Below are positions 26,016 through 34,365 of a DNA stretch of 64,000 nucleotides, piece after piece (within the stretch, counting starts at the first letter, position 1; each line of letters begins with the position of its first letter). The stretch is from Ilyobacter_A sp963668015 (lineage in GTDB: Bacteria; Fusobacteriota; Fusobacteriia; Fusobacteriales; Fusobacteriaceae). The position numbers were made by a program, and so were the translations under genes. The stretch is taken from positions 10,165-74,164 of the forward strand of contig CAXXCR010000002.1 of assembly GCA_963668015.2 (NCBI GenBank). The letters are read 5' to 3'. The notes below the pieces were generated by a model that worked only from the letters and a program-made list of their open reading frames with translations, had not been told where the DNA came from and made no database searches.

Positions 26016-27980
26016 ATGGATTTAAAAAGTCTGACAAATACTGAACTCATATCTGTCGGTGAGGAGTACAGATCAAAGGAGGAAGTTATCAGGGATCTCG
26101 TTTCAAAACTATATCGAGAAGGTAAAATAAGTTCGGAGAAAAAATTTTATAAAGAGGTTTTGAAAAGGGAGGCATTGGGTGCTACTGGTCTTGGAATGGG
26201 ACTTGCAGTGCCACATGCAAAATCAAAGGCAGTGAGGCAGGCAAGTTTTGCGGTGGCGCTTACGAAAAATCCACTCAGTGGTTGGGAGAGCATAGAAGAA
26301 GGGGATAAAATAAGTCTGGTGATATTGATTGCAGTACCTGATAGAGGCGGGGCAGATAAGCAGGTGGATCTTTTATCGCAATTGACCGGAAAACTTGTAG
26401 GCGAGGAATTTATAAAGGAAATTCTAGAATGCAAAAGTCCCGAAGATGTGATGAAAAAATTTTCGGAAGGAGAGGGCGTTGAAGAAGTAGGCGGCATAGG
26501 AGATGAAAGCAAAAAAAATATCGTGTGTGTAACCGCTTGTCCTGCAGGTGTTGCTCACACCTATATAGCTGCGGAGTCACTGCGAAGAGCCGGAGCAAGA
26601 TTGGGTGTCAATATAAAGATTGAAATGCAGGGGGCAAACGGTGTAGAGGGTAGAATTTCCGATAGCGATATAAGTGCAGCAGATGCAGCAATTTTTGCAG
26701 TGGATGTGGCTGTAAAAGAAGGTAAGCGGTTCGAGGGGATACCGAGAATAGAGGTGTCAGTTTCAGAACCACTGAAAAGGGCAGATGAGCTCATAGAAGA
26801 GGCCATCCAACTGGCAAAAGAGTCGCCGAAAGATAAAACCGTTGCAAAAACATTAAAAAAAGAGGATACCGGTAAAATAACTTTTAAAAAGGAAGTCAAA
26901 AGGGCCATGCTTACAGGTATATCATATATAGTACCCATCATCGTGGCAGGTGGGACAGTGCTGGCGGTTACAGTTTTGATAACGCAAATTTTCGGACTAC
27001 AAGAAATTTACGAGACAGAAAACTCCTGGCTGTGGCTGTACAGAAAACTTGGGTCGGGGTTGTTAAGTACACTTATGGTACCGGTTTTATCCGCGTACAT
27101 AGCTTTTTCCCTGGCAGAAAAGCCCGGCTTGGGGCCGGGATTTGCAGCAGGAGTGGCAGCCAATTTAATTAATGGAGGTTTCATTGGCGGTATAGTGGGA
27201 GGTTTTGTTGCTGGATATACGCTGAAGTGGATCAAGGGGAATATCAAAGTTCCCGAAGCGTTAAAAGCTTTTTTTACTTTTTATTTGTATCCGGTTCTCG
27301 GGACATTTATAGCCGCTTCTATCATGTTGTTTGTAGTAGGAAGACCGGTAGTCGCTTTAAACCAAGGCATGACTGAATGGCTGAATAAATTGTCAGGAGG
27401 AAATGCGATTCTTCTGGGAGCAATTATTGGCTCCATGGTGTCGTTTGACCTGGGAGGGCCTGTAAACAAAGCGGCGTATGCATTTTGTATAGGAGCTATG
27501 GCAAATGGGAACTATATGCCTTATGCAGCATTTGCATCTGTAAAAATGGTTTCAGCATTTACTGCTACAGTATCTACTCGGATTTTTCCTCAGTATTATC
27601 TGGCCGAGGAGATAGAGGCTGGGAAATCTACTTGGATACTGGGATTAGCCGGGATTACAGAGGGGGCAATTCCTATGATCATAGAAGATCCATTCAGGGT
27701 GATCCCGTCATTCATTGCAGGATCAGCTGTAACCGGTGCCTTGGTAGCATTTTTTAAACTGGGATTAAATGTTCCAGGAGCAGGCATTGTATCCATGCTT
27801 GTGCTGCAGCCTCATGAATCTATATCCAAGTTAACAAGTGCAGGAATATGGTTCGGATCAGCAATAGTTGGGACTATTATTTCAACTGTTATTTTGACGT
27901 ACTTAAAGAGGGAAAAATATAAAGATGAGAGTAGCAGGGTGCAGCTTGAAATTGAAAAAAGGTTAGAAGATGCATTATAA
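26016..27980 (+). CDS. mngA: PTS EIIABC, 2-O-alpha-mannosyl-D-glycerate type (MngA)
   Basis: 654-residue fructose-superfamily PTS permease. EIIA has His67 in GLAVPHAKS; EIIB has Cys175 in VCVTACPAGVAHTY; EIIC (about residue 300 on) includes IFGLQEIYETENSWLWLYRK, FDLGGPVNKAAYAF and AGITEGAIPM. The whole chain matches the domain order and wording of E. coli MngA. It imports and phosphorylates mannosylglycerate, the substrate of MngB encoded upstream. The ATG at 26016 is chosen because GGAGGT is 5 bp upstream; the frame is open from 25950. Confidence 0.88.
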   Translation: MDLKSLTNTELISVGEEYRSKEEVIRDLVSKLYREGKISSEKKFYKEVLKREALGATGLGMGLAVPHAKSKAVRQASFAVALTKNPLSGWESIEEGDKISLVILIAVPDRGGADKQVDLLSQLTGKLVGEEFIKEILECKSPEDVMKKFSEGEGVEEVGGIGDESKKNIVCVTACPAGVAHTYIAAESLRRAGARLGVNIKIEMQGANGVEGRISDSDISAADAAIFAVDVAVKEGKRFEGIPRIEVSVSEPLKRADELIEEAIQLAKESPKDKTVAKTLKKEDTGKITFKKEVKRAMLTGISYIVPIIVAGGTVLAVTVLITQIFGLQEIYETENSWLWLYRKLGSGLLSTLMVPVLSAYIAFSLAEKPGLGPGFAAGVAANLINGGFIGGIVGGFVAGYTLKWIKGNIKVPEALKAFFTFYLYPVLGTFIAASIMLFVVGRPVVALNQGMTEWLNKLSGGNAILLGAIIGSMVSFDLGGPVNKAAYAFCIGAMANGNYMPYAAFASVKMVSAFTATVSTRIFPQYYLAEEIEAGKSTWILGLAGITEGAIPMIIEDPFRVIPSFIAGSAVTGALVAFFKLGLNVPGAGIVSMLVLQPHESISKLTSAGIWFGSAIVGTIISTVILTYLKREKYKDESSRVQLEIEKRLEDAL

Positions 27981-28034
27981 AAAAGAGAGCCTTTAGTATC
28001 GAGCTAAGCTTGAATAGAATACAAGTTATATAAA

Positions 28035-28070
28035 AACCTTCTTCAGGTAATGCCTGAAGAAGGTTTTTCT
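28035..28070 (+). terminator. Terminator after mngA
   Basis: AACCTTCTTCAGG (28035-28047) pairs with CCTGAAGAAGGTT (28053-28065), followed by TTTCTTTTT. Confidence 0.85.
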
Positions 28071-28184
28071 TTTTGGAAACCGGCAGATTAGGAGAAAATT
28101 TTCAAATTACTTTTCTAGACAAAAAATCGATTAAATCATCATTTTTATATTAACTTGATATAAAAAACAGTAAATAAATTTTTT

Positions 28185-28532
28185 TAGATATTTAGCTACT
28201 TAGAATTATTGCGATAAATTATTGAATTTATATAAAATAATTTTTGGGACACAGAGTTTCACAGAAATTTAAAACAAGAGCTACACAGAGAAAGTCTTTT
28301 AAATTAGAAAAATTCTTTTTGTTACGAATTACACGAATCTCACTACTCATCTAAAACCTGAAAAACTGAAGGTTTTTAGTAATTCTCTGTGAAGCTCACT
28401 CTTTTCCTCTGTTCCACTCTGTGACCAAGATTTTTTATTCGAATTCGTGTCTATTAGTGCGATTCGTGACCAAAATAGGTTTTTGTGTTCTTGTAAGAAG
28501 TTCAATATTTTATTAGAGCAACTTAGATTATT
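28185..28532 (-). repeat. Dispersed intergenic repeat, copy 4 (reverse)
   Basis: Internal motifs GGGACACAGAGTTTCACAG, CACGAATCTCAC, CTCTGTGAAGCTCACTC and GCGATTCGTGACC; it ends in TTAGAGCAACTTAGATT. The left terminus is weaker, so that edge is approximate. Confidence 0.78.
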
Positions 28533-28573
28533 TATGCAAATCATTTTTTATAGTTTGCAAATTTAGATTTGAA

Positions 28574-28612
28574 ATAAAAAAAGGAACCTAAATATATAAG
28601 AGTTAGGTTCCT
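28574..28612 (-). terminator. Terminator of metY (minus strand)
   Basis: AGGAACCTAA (28582-28591) pairs with TTAGGTTCCT (28603-28612); read on the minus strand it is followed by a T-tract (A run at 28576-28582). Confidence 0.85.
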
Positions 28613-28658
28613 AAATTTCTGATCTTGGTAATTATGTGTAATTACAGACTAATAATTT

Positions 28659-29936
28659 TTAGATTTTTTCTAATGCCTGGCTAAAGTCGTTGATAATATC
28701 GTCAATGTTTTCAATTCCCACAGAAACTCTGATAAGATCAGGGGTTACACCTGCGGCAATCTGTTCTTGTTCTGACAACTGCCTATGAGTCATGCTTGCG
28801 GGGTGAAGAACACTTGTACGTACATCGGCAACATGTACTACAATTGCAGCTAATTCAAGACTATTCATTAATTTTTCCCCTTCTTTAGCTCCACCTTTAA
28901 CACCGAATGTAAGCACGCCGCTGTTTCCTTTCAGGTATTTTTGTGCACGCAAGAAGTGTTTATGACTTTCAAGTCCAGGATATTTGACCCAGCTTACCTC
29001 TGGGTGGTTCTCAAGAAATTCAGCAAGCTTTTGGGAATTTTCACAGTGTCTGTCCATTCTTATGTGGAGTGTTTCAAGCCCCAGGTTTGATAGGAAAGCA
29101 TTCATTGGACTCATATATGATCCCAAATCACGAATCCACTGAACTCTGGCTTTTACAATAAATGCCTTCTCTCCAAAATCACGAGTATAGACTACGCCGT
29201 GGTAGCTTTTATCCGGTTCGGTAAATTCTGGATATTTTCCGTTGTTCCAGTCAAATTTACCTCCGTCGATTATTACACCACCTACACTAGTGGCATGCCC
29301 GTCAATATATTTGGTTGATGAATGGATGACAATGTCTGCCCCAAGTTTCAATGGCTGGCACAGATATGGAGTGGCAAAGGTGTTGTCTATAATTAGAGGT
29401 ACTCCCATCTCTTTAGCTAATTTTGAGAACTTTTCAAAATCAAGGATATCCATTGCAGGGTTGGCAATAGTTTCTGCAAATATCGCTTTTGTATTTGGTT
29501 TAAAGTGTTTTTTCAATTCTTCTATAGGGAGTTCTGAATCAACTAAAGTAGATTCAATCCCCATTTTTTTTAAGGTGTTTGTGAATAGGGCTACGGTACC
29601 ACCGTAAAGAGCGCCGGCCGCTATAAAGTGATCACCTGCTGAAGCTACATTTGTTATGGCAACAGTTGAAGCTGTCTGTCCTGAAGAGGTTGCTAAAGCA
29701 CCGACACCTCCCTCAAGTGCAGCCATTTTTTTCTCATATGCCTCACAAGTTGGATTGCTTATTCTTGAATACATATGTCCAGGAGCTTCTAAGTCGAAAA
29801 GTTCTGCCACCCCTGCTGCGGTATCATATCTATAAGTAGTGCTTTGATAAATAGGCAGTACACGTGGTTCCCCATTTTTAGGTTCCCATCCGCATTGAAC
29901 CGCCTTAGTTTCTAAATTCCATTTTTCTTTTGACAT
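28659..29936 (-). CDS. metY: O-acetylhomoserine sulfhydrylase (aminocarboxypropyltransferase)
   Basis: 425-residue PLP enzyme of the Cys/Met metabolism family that makes homocysteine from O-acetylhomoserine and sulfide. N-terminal ETKAVQCGWEP and the PIYQSTTYRY motif are characteristic of MetY. The PLP lysine is Lys209 in IHSSTKYIDGH, and Asp184 in IIDNTFATP contacts the ring. The C-terminus carries HVADVRTSVLHPASMTHRQL, the MetY-type signature. GGAGG precedes the ATG on the minus strand. It lies 117 bp downstream of metE, so both could respond to the riboswitches ahead of metE, although a hairpin intervenes. Confidence 0.93.
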   Translation of the reverse strand: MSKEKWNLETKAVQCGWEPKNGEPRVLPIYQSTTYRYDTAAGVAELFDLEAPGHMYSRISNPTCEAYEKKMAALEGGVGALATSSGQTASTVAITNVASAGDHFIAAGALYGGTVALFTNTLKKMGIESTLVDSELPIEELKKHFKPNTKAIFAETIANPAMDILDFEKFSKLAKEMGVPLIIDNTFATPYLCQPLKLGADIVIHSSTKYIDGHATSVGGVIIDGGKFDWNNGKYPEFTEPDKSYHGVVYTRDFGEKAFIVKARVQWIRDLGSYMSPMNAFLSNLGLETLHIRMDRHCENSQKLAEFLENHPEVSWVKYPGLESHKHFLRAQKYLKGNSGVLTFGVKGGAKEGEKLMNSLELAAIVVHVADVRTSVLHPASMTHRQLSEQEQIAAGVTPDLIRVSVGIENIDDIINDFSQALEKI

Positions 29937-29964
29937 GTATTTTCCTCCTGATTGAATGTAAAAG

Positions 29965-30019
29965 CTTTCCTTTTTGGCTATATATTATGAAAAATTCACT
30001 CAACAACCAAGAAGGAAAG
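29965..30019 (-). terminator. Hairpin between metE and metY, possible weak terminator
   Basis: CTTTCCTTTTTGG (29965-29977) pairs imperfectly with CCAAGAAGGAAAG (30007-30019). On the minus strand it ends in CTTTT only, so read-through from metE into metY is plausible. Confidence 0.4.
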
Positions 30020-30053
30020 TCATAAGTACAAAATTTTTATTAGCTATCAAAAA

Positions 30054-32339
30054 TTACAGATTTTTCCTAATCTCTTTTGCTGCATTAACCATATTTTTTA
30101 AACTTTCAATTGTTTCGAATTCTTCCCTTGTTTTCAGTCCACAATCTGGATTTACCCATAATTTATCCGTATCAAATAATTCGATCATGTTATTGATTAA
30201 TCCTTTGAATTCCCCTTCGGATGGAACTCTAGGAGAGTGGATATCGTATACCCCCGGCCCCACTTCTTTGTCGTAGTTGTTGTTTTTTAAGGTATCCAAT
30301 ATACTTAAGTCTGATTTTGCAGCTTCTATGGTAATAACATCTGCATCCATATCTTTGATCCCCTGCATAATATCATCAAATTCACTGTAACACATATGTG
30401 TATGAATCTGTGTTTTGCTCTCTACTCTTGAATTGGTAAGCCTGAATGCCTTTATTGCCCAATCAAGGTATTCTTTCCACTCTTTTTTTCTGATGGGAAG
30501 TTTTTCCCTTAAAGCAGCTTCATCAATCTGTATAACCTTTATCCCGTAGTTTTCCAGCTCAAGAACTTCTTCTTGAATTGCAAGCCCTATCTGGTATGCA
30601 ATTGTTTTTAAATCTAAGTCTTCCCTTACAAAAGACCAGTTTTGAATGGTAATAGGTCCCGTAAGCATTCCCTTTAACGGTTTATCAGTCAGGCTTTGAG
30701 CATACTTAGTCCATTGGACAGTGATGCTTTTTTCCCTTTTAACATCACCGAATATTACAGGCGGTTTTACTCCACGGGTACCATATGATTGAACCCAGCC
30801 GTTTTCTGTAAACAGAAATCCGGATAAATTTTCTCCGAAATATTCAACCATATCGTTTCTCTCGTATTCACCATGAACCAAGACGTCCAGCCCAAGTTCA
30901 TCCTGTACATTCACGATTTTTTTAATTTTATCTTTTATGAAATTGTCATATTCCGGTTTGGAAATTTCCCCTTTCTTGTGTGCCATTCTGATTTTTCTTA
31001 CATCGGCTGTCTGCGGGAAAGAACCTATGGTAGTTGTAGGCAGTTTAGGGAGATTCAATAAGTCATTTTGCTCTCTGATCCTTTCAGTGAAAGAACTTGT
31101 TCTATTGAAATCATCCTCTGTCAACTCAGCCACTTTTCTTCTGATATCTTCAGAATAAAACTCTTTTATTTTATTTTTACATTCAATCAAGTGGATATTT
31201 TCGATGTACTCAGGGTTTTCTTTGAAGTTATCGCTTGAAAATATTTCTTTCAAGTCGCTTAGTTCGCTAAGTTTTTCCTCTGCAAAAGCGAGCTGATTTT
31301 TATAAGTTTCGCTCAATTTTGTCTCATGCCTCAAAGTATACGGGACATGAAGCAGAGAACAAGAAGTGTTTAGCACTATATTTTCAACTGGAACCATTTT
31401 TTTAATTCTGTCGATTATATCTGCACTTTTTTTATAATTATTTTTCCAAATGTTTTTTCCGTTGACAATACCTGCAAAAATTACTTTGTCTTGGGGGAAA
31501 CTGTTTTTTTCAAGCAAGTCCAAGTTTTTGTATCCCTCAAGAAAATCAAGTCCCACAGCAGAAAACGGATGTTTTAAAATGTCGCTGTATACATCCCTGA
31601 CGTCCCCAAAATAGGTTTGAAGTATGATGTTTAAATCAGGTTTAGATTCAAAGATTATGCTGTATATATTATTGAAATTCTCAATATCATTTTTATCGAG
31701 ATCAGTAACCAGAATAGGTTCATCTATTTGCAGATATTTTACTCCGGTTTTGCTTAACTCAGAAATTAACTCTTTGTATATTTTAGCGACTTTTAGCAGG
31801 TAGAGGGCATAATTTTCTTTACCTTCTTCTATCTTAGACAACTTCAGGAATGTCAGCGGCCCTATAACAACAGGCTTTGTTTCGATTCCTATATTTTTTG
31901 CTTCTAAATATTCGTTCATTATTTTTTGGCTGTTAAGCTTTAAGTTTGTTTCACTGCTCAGCCTAGGAACTAAATAATGGTAGTTGGTGTTGAACCACTT
32001 TTTCATAGGAAGCGCCTTTACTTCACCATTTTCATTTTGATATCCTTTTGCCATTGCAAAATAGGTATCCAATTCACTTAAGTTTAAGTCTTTGTATTCT
32101 TTTGGAATAGCATTCAGCATTACAGTGGTATCTAAAAACAGGTCATAAAAAGAAAAATCATTTGATGTCATAAAATCAATACCTGCATCACTTTGAAGCT
32201 TCCAATGTTTTTCCCTGATCTTTTTACTTTCGCTGATCAGCTCCTCTTTTGAGATCTGATTTTTAAAATAACTTTCTGTAACTCTTTTTAGTTCTCTTTT
32301 TTCCCCGATTCTAGGGAATCCGATAACTGCTGTTTTCAT
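30054..32339 (-). CDS. metE: Cobalamin-independent methionine synthase
   Basis: 761-residue MetE, methylating homocysteine with 5-methyl-tetrahydropteroyltriglutamate. N-terminal MKTAVIGFPRIGEKRELKR is typical. The catalytic C-terminal half carries the zinc ligands: His and Cys in THMCYSEF, Glu in ITIEAAKSD and Cys in NPDCGLKTRE; IGSFPQTADVRKIR opens that domain. The length matches the family (about 755). The long leader (32340-32790) holds SAM-I and cobalamin riboswitches, consistent with repression by either product methionine/SAM or by available B12. The ATG at 32339 follows AGGAGGAG. Confidence 0.95.
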   Translation of the reverse strand: MKTAVIGFPRIGEKRELKRVTESYFKNQISKEELISESKKIREKHWKLQSDAGIDFMTSNDFSFYDLFLDTTVMLNAIPKEYKDLNLSELDTYFAMAKGYQNENGEVKALPMKKWFNTNYHYLVPRLSSETNLKLNSQKIMNEYLEAKNIGIETKPVVIGPLTFLKLSKIEEGKENYALYLLKVAKIYKELISELSKTGVKYLQIDEPILVTDLDKNDIENFNNIYSIIFESKPDLNIILQTYFGDVRDVYSDILKHPFSAVGLDFLEGYKNLDLLEKNSFPQDKVIFAGIVNGKNIWKNNYKKSADIIDRIKKMVPVENIVLNTSCSLLHVPYTLRHETKLSETYKNQLAFAEEKLSELSDLKEIFSSDNFKENPEYIENIHLIECKNKIKEFYSEDIRRKVAELTEDDFNRTSSFTERIREQNDLLNLPKLPTTTIGSFPQTADVRKIRMAHKKGEISKPEYDNFIKDKIKKIVNVQDELGLDVLVHGEYERNDMVEYFGENLSGFLFTENGWVQSYGTRGVKPPVIFGDVKREKSITVQWTKYAQSLTDKPLKGMLTGPITIQNWSFVREDLDLKTIAYQIGLAIQEEVLELENYGIKVIQIDEAALREKLPIRKKEWKEYLDWAIKAFRLTNSRVESKTQIHTHMCYSEFDDIMQGIKDMDADVITIEAAKSDLSILDTLKNNNYDKEVGPGVYDIHSPRVPSEGEFKGLINNMIELFDTDKLWVNPDCGLKTREEFETIESLKNMVNAAKEIRKNL

Positions 32340-32350
32340 TAAATAAACTC

Positions 32351-32414
32351 CTCCTAATATTTGTTGTTGTTGATTTTGCTTAAGAAATACTTATCTTAAA
32401 GCGGATATTAGGAG
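32351..32414 (-). promoter_or_regulatory. Predicted stem masking the metE ribosome binding site
   Basis: On the minus strand CTCCTAATAT (32414-32405) is the exact complement of ATATTAGGAG (32360-32351), which contains the first half of the metE ribosome site. The 44-nt loop contains a second small hairpin (GCTTTAAGA with TTTCTTAAGC). No T-tract is present, so the expression platform looks translational. The upstream arm overlaps the stop codon of the short leader ORF. Confidence 0.6.
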
Positions 32415-32434
32415 AAACCGAAATTTACTCTCAT
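32408..32434 (-). CDS. 8-codon leader ORF (MRVNFGFS) between the cobalamin aptamer and metE
   Basis: ATG AGA GTA AAT TTC GGT TTC TCC TAA on the minus strand, with AAGGTGA 5 bp upstream and a further GGAGGG before it. The stop codon falls inside the arm that is complementary to the metE ribosome site, so a terminating ribosome could open that stem. It contains no Met or Cys run, so classical attenuation by amino-acid starvation is unlikely. Expression is inference. Confidence 0.5.
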   Translation of the reverse strand: MRVNFGFS

Positions 32435-32460
32435 GTGTATCACCTTCCCTCCGAAGTTTT

Positions 32461-32614
32461 TAATATTAGGTAAGTCTCCTGACTTAGCTTCATCCTACTT
32501 CCTCACCTTCCCGGTTTCCCAGTGGTATATCGAGGTTTCGTCCACAATACAGTAGCGGGGGCTGTGCTGGATTCTAACCAGCTTCCTTGTTATGAACAAG
32601 TGCACCTAATATTT
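32461..32614 (-). promoter_or_regulatory. Cobalamin (B12) riboswitch aptamer
   Basis: On the minus strand the order is: P1 strand AATATTAGGT (32613-32604), the conserved GGTTAGAATCCAGC and CAGCCCCCGCTACTGT core, and the B12-box AAGTCAGGAGACTTACC closing with ACCTAATATT (32471-32462), which pairs with the first strand. These are hallmark segments of the cobalamin riboswitch. It sits just after the SAM-I terminator and before metE, so B12 should shut off the B12-independent enzyme. Confidence 0.92.
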
Positions 32615-32620
32615 ATTATA

Positions 32621-32645
32621 AAAAAAAGACCTCTGATAAGAGGCC
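32621..32645 (-). terminator. Terminator of the SAM-I riboswitch
   Basis: On the minus strand GGCCTCT-TATC-AGAGGTC followed by seven T (A run at 32621-32627). Confidence 0.8.
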
Positions 32646-32686
32646 TTGATTTATGCGTATCTAAGTATAGATTGCAATGTAGATCC

Positions 32687-32790
32687 CTCTCATCTGTGAT
32701 ACAAAAGTATCTCTGGAATTAGCACCACACCTTTGAGGTAGGTTGCTGAGATATCAAAGGGCCAGTCCCTCAATCTCTCTTGATAAGAAA
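32687..32790 (-). promoter_or_regulatory. SAM-I (S-box) riboswitch aptamer
   Basis: Minus strand reads CTTATCAAGAGAGATTGAGG, then GACTGGCCCTTTGATATCTC, AGCAACCTACC, AGGTGTGGTGCTAATTCC and ends with GATGAGAG: the ordered S-box core. It is the first element of the metE leader, followed by its own terminator. Confidence 0.93.
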
Positions 32791-32961
32791 ATGTTTAATT
32801 GATGGGATTCTATAACTTTTGAATATAAATGTCAAGAATAAATTTTAATTTATATAATTATATTAACTTAAATTTCTACTTGGGTTATTATGGAAAATCC
32901 TTGATTTTCTTTGGATGCAGACTTTTCAGAAAGAACTTTTTTTAATAAAAAAATTCTTTGT

Positions 32962-33314
32962 CACAAAAGTTGCTACCTGTATTTAAAACAAATATTGAAT
33001 TTCTTGCAAGTACATAAAAACCTTTTTGGTCACGAATCGCACTAATGAACACAAATTCAAGTTAAAAACCTTGGTCACAGAGTTGCACGGAGGAAAAGAT
33101 TGAGTTTCACAGAGAAATGCTAAAAACCTTTAATTCACTATGTTTTTAATGATTAGCGAGATTAGTGTAATTTGTGATAAAAGAAGATTTTGATTTAAAG
33201 GTTCTCTCTGCGTAGCTCTTTTTTTAAATCTCTGTGAAACTCTGTGTCCAAAATAGGTTTAGATAAAATCAGTAATTTATTGCAATAGCTCTAAGCAGCA
33301 ACTTGAGTTAATTA
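32962..33314 (+). repeat. Dispersed intergenic repeat, copy 5 (forward, well preserved)
   Basis: Starts AAAAGTTGCTACC and ends GCAGCAACTTGAGTTAATTA, giving the clearest view of the terminal inverted repeat. Internal GGTCACGAATCGCACTAA and GGTCACAGAGTTGCACGG, then GCGAGATTAGTGTAATTTG and CTCTGTGAAACTCTGTGTCC. Confidence 0.82.
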
Positions 33315-33389
33315 ATTTTTGAAAAAAATACACAGTTATGCTAAAATACTTAATTATTTTTCAGTTTTAACAGAGAGAGGGGGAGCAAA

Positions 33390-33890
33390 ATGAAGAAAAC
33401 AGTCTTATTGGGGGACAGTATTACAGAATGGAATCCTATGAAAACGGAGGAAATACTGAACTTGGGAATAGCTGGAAATACTACCGAGGATATCTGGAAA
33501 AGAATAGATCAGGCAAAAGATACAGGGTGCCGGAAAGTTATTTTCAAAGCTGGAATAAATGATGTTTTGAAAAATTTTTCGCTTGAAAAAAGTCAAAATT
33601 TTTATAAAAAAATATCCTGTGTACTGAAAAATGAATTCGAGGAAGTCGTATTTTTATCTGTACTGCCTATAGTGGGAAGAAAGATGATAAACAGGAAGGT
33701 AAGAAAACTGAATAATGTGATAGAAGAGATCACATTGCAAAATAATTTTGAGTACAGAGATGTACACCATCTGTTTTGCGACGAGGAGCTCAACTTGAAA
33801 AACGATTATTCAACAGACGGGATACATCTTTCTGTCGAAGGGTATAAAATTTTAAACGCAGAGATAGGTGAATTACTATGTGTAAGATAA
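33390..33890 (+). CDS. SGNH/GDSL-type hydrolase
   Basis: 166-residue esterase/lipase-like protein. Block I is LLGDSITEWNP (nucleophile Ser10), block III is KAGINDVLKN (Asn), and block V is STDGIHLSVEGY (Asp and His of the triad); block II Gly is in LNLGIAGNTTEDIW. It is shorter than most family members and has no signal peptide, so it probably acts in the cytoplasm on an acyl ester. AGAGGGGGAG precedes the ATG. It is a single-gene unit followed by a terminator. Confidence 0.85.
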   Translation: MKKTVLLGDSITEWNPMKTEEILNLGIAGNTTEDIWKRIDQAKDTGCRKVIFKAGINDVLKNFSLEKSQNFYKKISCVLKNEFEEVVFLSVLPIVGRKMINRKVRKLNNVIEEITLQNNFEYRDVHHLFCDEELNLKNDYSTDGIHLSVEGYKILNAEIGELLCVR

Positions 33891-33897
33891 TCAGAAA

Positions 33898-33937
33898 ACA
33901 GCGGTTGGAGCAGATGCTTTGAACCGTTGTTTTTTTT
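33898..33937 (+). terminator. Terminator after the SGNH hydrolase
   Basis: ACAGCGGTT (33898-33906) pairs with AACCGTTGT (33922-33930), followed by a T-tract. Confidence 0.85.
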
Positions 33938-33999
33938 ATAAAGAACAAGTTTATAGAATCTGTTTTTGAGCCCATTTATAAAATTTTACAAAAATTATA

Positions 34000-34028
34000 T
34001 TGACAAAAAATAGAAATGGAGTTATGAT
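34000..34028 (+). promoter_or_regulatory. Promoter of the DUF134/Mrp operon
   Basis: TTGACA (34000-34005), 17-bp spacer, TATGAT (34023-34028). Strongly similar over its whole length to the promoter at 47321-47349. Confidence 0.75.
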
Positions 34029-34034
34029 TATATT

Positions 34035-34046
34035 GTGCATATGCAC
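34035..34046. promoter_or_regulatory. GTGCATATGCAC operator at the transcription start
   Basis: Perfect 12-bp palindrome beginning 7 bp after the -10 box; the same motif (GTGCATATGCAA) occupies the identical offset in the molybdate operon promoter. A repressor bound here would block both operons. Confidence 0.65.
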
Positions 34047-34064
34047 GACAAAAAGGAGGGGGAC

Positions 34065-34353
34065 ATGCCGCGTTTTAAAAAAAAACAGATACTGCCGAAA
34101 CATAGAAGGCAGGAGGACTTTTAAACCTACAGGACATCCGATACAATCGTTGGAAAGTGTGGAGATAGCCTTGGATGAATTTGAGGCGATAAGACTTTGT
34201 GATCTGGAGGGCAAAAACCAAATAGACGCCAGTGAAGTAATGGGAGTTTCAAGGGGGACCGTACAAAGGTTGTTAAATTCTGGAAGAAAAAAAATAGTAG
34301 ATGCATTGTTGAACTCCAAAGCAATAAATATAAAAGACACTTATGATAAATAG
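34065..34353 (+). pseudogene. DUF134 helix-turn-helix protein, frameshift in an A9 run
   Basis: With one A removed from the run at 34077-34085 the frame reads MPRFKKNRYCRNIEGRRTFK and continues as PTGHPIQSLESVEIALDEFE, EAIRLCDLEGKNQIDASEVM and GVSRGTVQRLLNSGRKKIVD. This is the DUF134 layout: Cys-containing N-terminus and sigma-70 region-4-like HTH. As sequenced, the start ATG (after AAGGAGGGGG) leads to a stop after 19 codons. The body is intact, so a miscalled homopolymer or transcriptional slippage is likely. DUF134 genes commonly accompany NifX/Mrp-type genes; this one is the obvious candidate regulator of the palindrome just upstream. Confidence 0.75.
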
Positions 34354-34365
34354 AGGAGGCGGAAA

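Noticed and set aside
32522..32722. Plus-strand ORF of 66 codons opposite the metE leader
   Set aside because: It lies antisense to both riboswitch aptamers, which explain the sequence; no family match.
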